A DNA stretch of 31,781 nt, taken from Burkholderiales bacterium (GTDB lineage Bacteria > Pseudomonadota > Gammaproteobacteria > Burkholderiales > SG8-41). Below the pieces are notes generated by a model that saw only the letters and a list, made by a program, of their open reading frames with translations, made no database searches and was not told where the DNA came from. The translations under genes and the position numbers were made by a program. Location: assembly GCA_019746155.1 (NCBI GenBank), contig JAIESJ010000247.1, forward strand, positions 1 through 31,781, read 5' to 3'. Shown here one piece after another: positions 30,206-31,781 of this stretch. Position 1 is the first letter of the stretch. Each line of letters opens with the position of its first letter.

Positions 30206-31781
30206 CTATTCTATCGCCGACGCCGATTTCGCCCGCTGGCGCAGGACGAACTTCTGGATCTTGCCGGTGGACGTCTTGGGCAGCGGCCCGAACACCACCT
30301 GCTTCGGCGCCTTGAAATGCGCCATGCGCGCGCGGCAATGCTCGATGATGTCGCACTCCGTCGTCTGAACGTCTTCCTTCAACTCGACGAAGGCGCACGG
30401 CACTTCGCCCCACCTGGGATCGGGCTTGGCCACTACCGCTGCCGCCATCACCGCCGGATGGCGATAGAGCACGTCTTCCACCTCGAGCGAGGAGATGTTC
30501 TCGCCGCCGGAAATGATGACGTCCTTGGAACGGTCCTTGATCTTGACATAGCCATCGGGCTGCGTCACGGCGAGGTCCCCGCTGTGGAACCAGCCGCCGG
30601 CGAAGGCCTCGTGCGTGGCCTGCGGGTTCTTGAGATAGCCCTTCATGGTGAGATTGCCGCGGAACATGATCTCGCCCATGGTCTCGCCGTCCCACGGCAC
30701 CGGCCGCATCGTCACCGGGTCCATCACCGTCATGCCCTGCTGCATGTGGTACCACACGCCCTGGCGGCCGTTCAGTTCCGCGCGCTGCTGCAGCGGCAGC
30801 TCGTCCCATTCCTCGTGCTTGGCACACACCGCCGCCGGACCATAGGTCTCGGTCAGCCCGTAGACATGGGTGATGTCAAAACCCATTTTCTCCATGCCCT
30901 CGATTATCGCCACCGGCGGTGCCGCGCCCGCGACCAGACACGATACGGTATGGGTTATGCCCTGTTTCCATTCGGCGGGTGCGTTGAGCAGCAAGTTGTG
31001 CACGATGGGCGCGCCGCAGTAGTGCGTGACGCGGTGCTGGCGGATCAGATCAAAGATCAGCTTCGCGTCAACGCGCCGCAGACAGATATTGGTGCCGGCT
31101 GCGGCAGCGATGCTCCATGGGAAACACCAGCCGTTGCAATGGAACATCGGCAGCGTCCACAGATAGACCGGGTGCTGCGGCATGCCCCAGGAGACGATGT
31201 TGCTGATGGCATTGAGGTAGGCGCCGCGATGGTGGTAGACCACGCCCTTGGGATTGCCGGTGGTGCCGGAAGTGTAGTTGAGCGAAATCGCGTCCCACTC
31301 ATCGTCCGGAATTCGCCAGGCAAATTCCGGATCACCGCCAGCAATGAATTCTTCGTAAGTCGTTTCGCCGATTAATTTTCCGCCGCTGAACCCGGGATCA
31401 TCGACGTCGATCACCAACGGCCTGGCCGCGACGAGTTCGAGAGCTTTCTCCACGACGGCGGAAAATTCGCGGTCGGTGAGCAGCACTTTCGCTTCGCCGT
31501 GATCGAGCATGAACGCGATGGCAGCGGCGTCGAGCCGGGTGTTGAGGGTGTTCAACACCGCGCCCGCCATCGGCACGCCGAAGTGCGCCTCGTACATCGC
31601 CGGCACGTTGGGCAGCATTGCCGCCACCGTGTCGCCGGTGCCGATGCCGCGCTGTTTGAGCGCCGAGGCAAAGCGCCGGCAGCGCGCATGAACCTGCGAC
31701 CAGGAAAACCGCTCGTCGCCGTAAATCACGGCCGCGCGCTTCGGGTAGACGTAAGCGGTGCGCGCCAGCAGCGACAGCGGC
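30206..31781 (-). CDS. Acyl-CoA synthetase (AMP-forming), 5' end outside the window
   Basis: At least 524 codons of an ANL-family acyl-CoA ligase. The frame is open to the window edge, and the residues just inside it (PLSLLARTAYVYPKRAAV) are normal for the family about 15-30 residues from the start, so only a few codons are missing. The GTG at 31729 is an internal Val, not the start. Motifs: NYTSGTTGNPKGVVYHHRG, VYGLTETYG, FHSGDLAVTQPDGYVKIKDRSKD, GGENISS, and the catalytic-Lys region LPKTSTGKIQK near the C-terminus. It resembles the medium/short-chain and DmdB-like group rather than the long-chain ligase at 14.7-16.5 kb. It heads the minus-strand block, upstream of livG. Confidence 0.92.
   Translation of the reverse strand, partial: PLSLLARTAYVYPKRAAVIYGDERFSWSQVHARCRRFASALKQRGIGTGDTVAAMLPNVPAMYEAHFGVPMAGAVLNTLNTRLDAAAIAFMLDHGEAKVLLTDREFSAVVEKALELVAARPLVIDVDDPGFSGGKLIGETTYEEFIAGGDPEFAWRIPDDEWDAISLNYTSGTTGNPKGVVYHHRGAYLNAISNIVSWGMPQHPVYLWTLPMFHCNGWCFPWSIAAAAGTNICLRRVDAKLIFDLIRQHRVTHYCGAPIVHNLLLNAPAEWKQGITHTVSCLVAGAAPPVAIIEGMEKMGFDITHVYGLTETYGPAAVCAKHEEWDELPLQQRAELNGRQGVWYHMQQGMTVMDPVTMRPVPWDGETMGEIMFRGNLTMKGYLKNPQATHEAFAGGWFHSGDLAVTQPDGYVKIKDRSKDVIISGGENISSLEVEDVLYRHPAVMAAAVVAKPDPRWGEVPCAFVELKEDVQTTECDIIEHCRARMAHFKAPKQVVFGPLPKTSTGKIQKFVLRQRAKSASAIE

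Overview
The window is high-GC, densely coded DNA that reads as a betaproteobacterial chromosome (Burkholderiales, Rhodocyclales or Nitrosomonadales-like). The evidence is the protein families and their order: a hopanoid-type squalene cluster hpnC-hpnD-hpnE, ETF:ubiquinone oxidoreductase, a FadL porin, a FadE-type acyl-CoA dehydrogenase, etfBA and a LIV-type ABC transporter. No rRNA, tRNA, CRISPR array, phage gene or intact insertion sequence was seen. Species cannot be named from sequence alone.

Layout. Bases 1-7445 are on the plus strand: the 3' end of hpnC, hpnD, a PrpF/4-oxalomesaconate-tautomerase-like gene lying between hpnD and hpnE, hpnE, an ETF-QO gene, and a membrane PAS-EAL protein with a degenerate EAL active site. 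A rho-independent terminator at about 7.6 kb closes this half. Everything from 7611 to the end is on the minus strand. Read in the direction of transcription (high to low coordinates) it holds: an acyl-CoA synthetase (cut by the window end), livG, livF, livK, livH, livM, an IS remnant, etfB, etfA, two acyl-CoA dehydrogenases, a PaaG-like crotonase, an HSDL2-like SDR, a long-chain acyl-CoA synthetase, a YciA-like thioesterase, fadL, a fused 3-hydroxyacyl-CoA dehydrogenase/enoyl-CoA hydratase, a thiolase, and two tandem exported chalcone-isomerase-fold proteins.

How the genes fit together. The minus-strand genes form an almost complete fatty-acid (acyl-CoA) degradation module. FadL brings the fatty acid across the outer membrane and two AMP-forming ligases activate it. 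FadE and a second dehydrogenase oxidise it. EtfAB pass the electrons to ETF-QO (coded at 4.2-5.8 kb) and so to ubiquinone. The crotonase, the fused HADH/ECH protein and the thiolase finish the cycle. The exported CHI-fold pair could be periplasmic fatty-acid carriers, which is inference. No transcription regulator is coded here.

The least explained signal is between the genes. Nearly every larger gap on the minus-strand half holds a pair of short-period (mostly 7-bp) tandem arrays, usually in inverted orientation, with a different unit in each gap. They butt against or overlap stop codons, and in one case a start codon. Some enclose a GC-rich palindrome of the CCCTCACCC type that recurs three times in the window.
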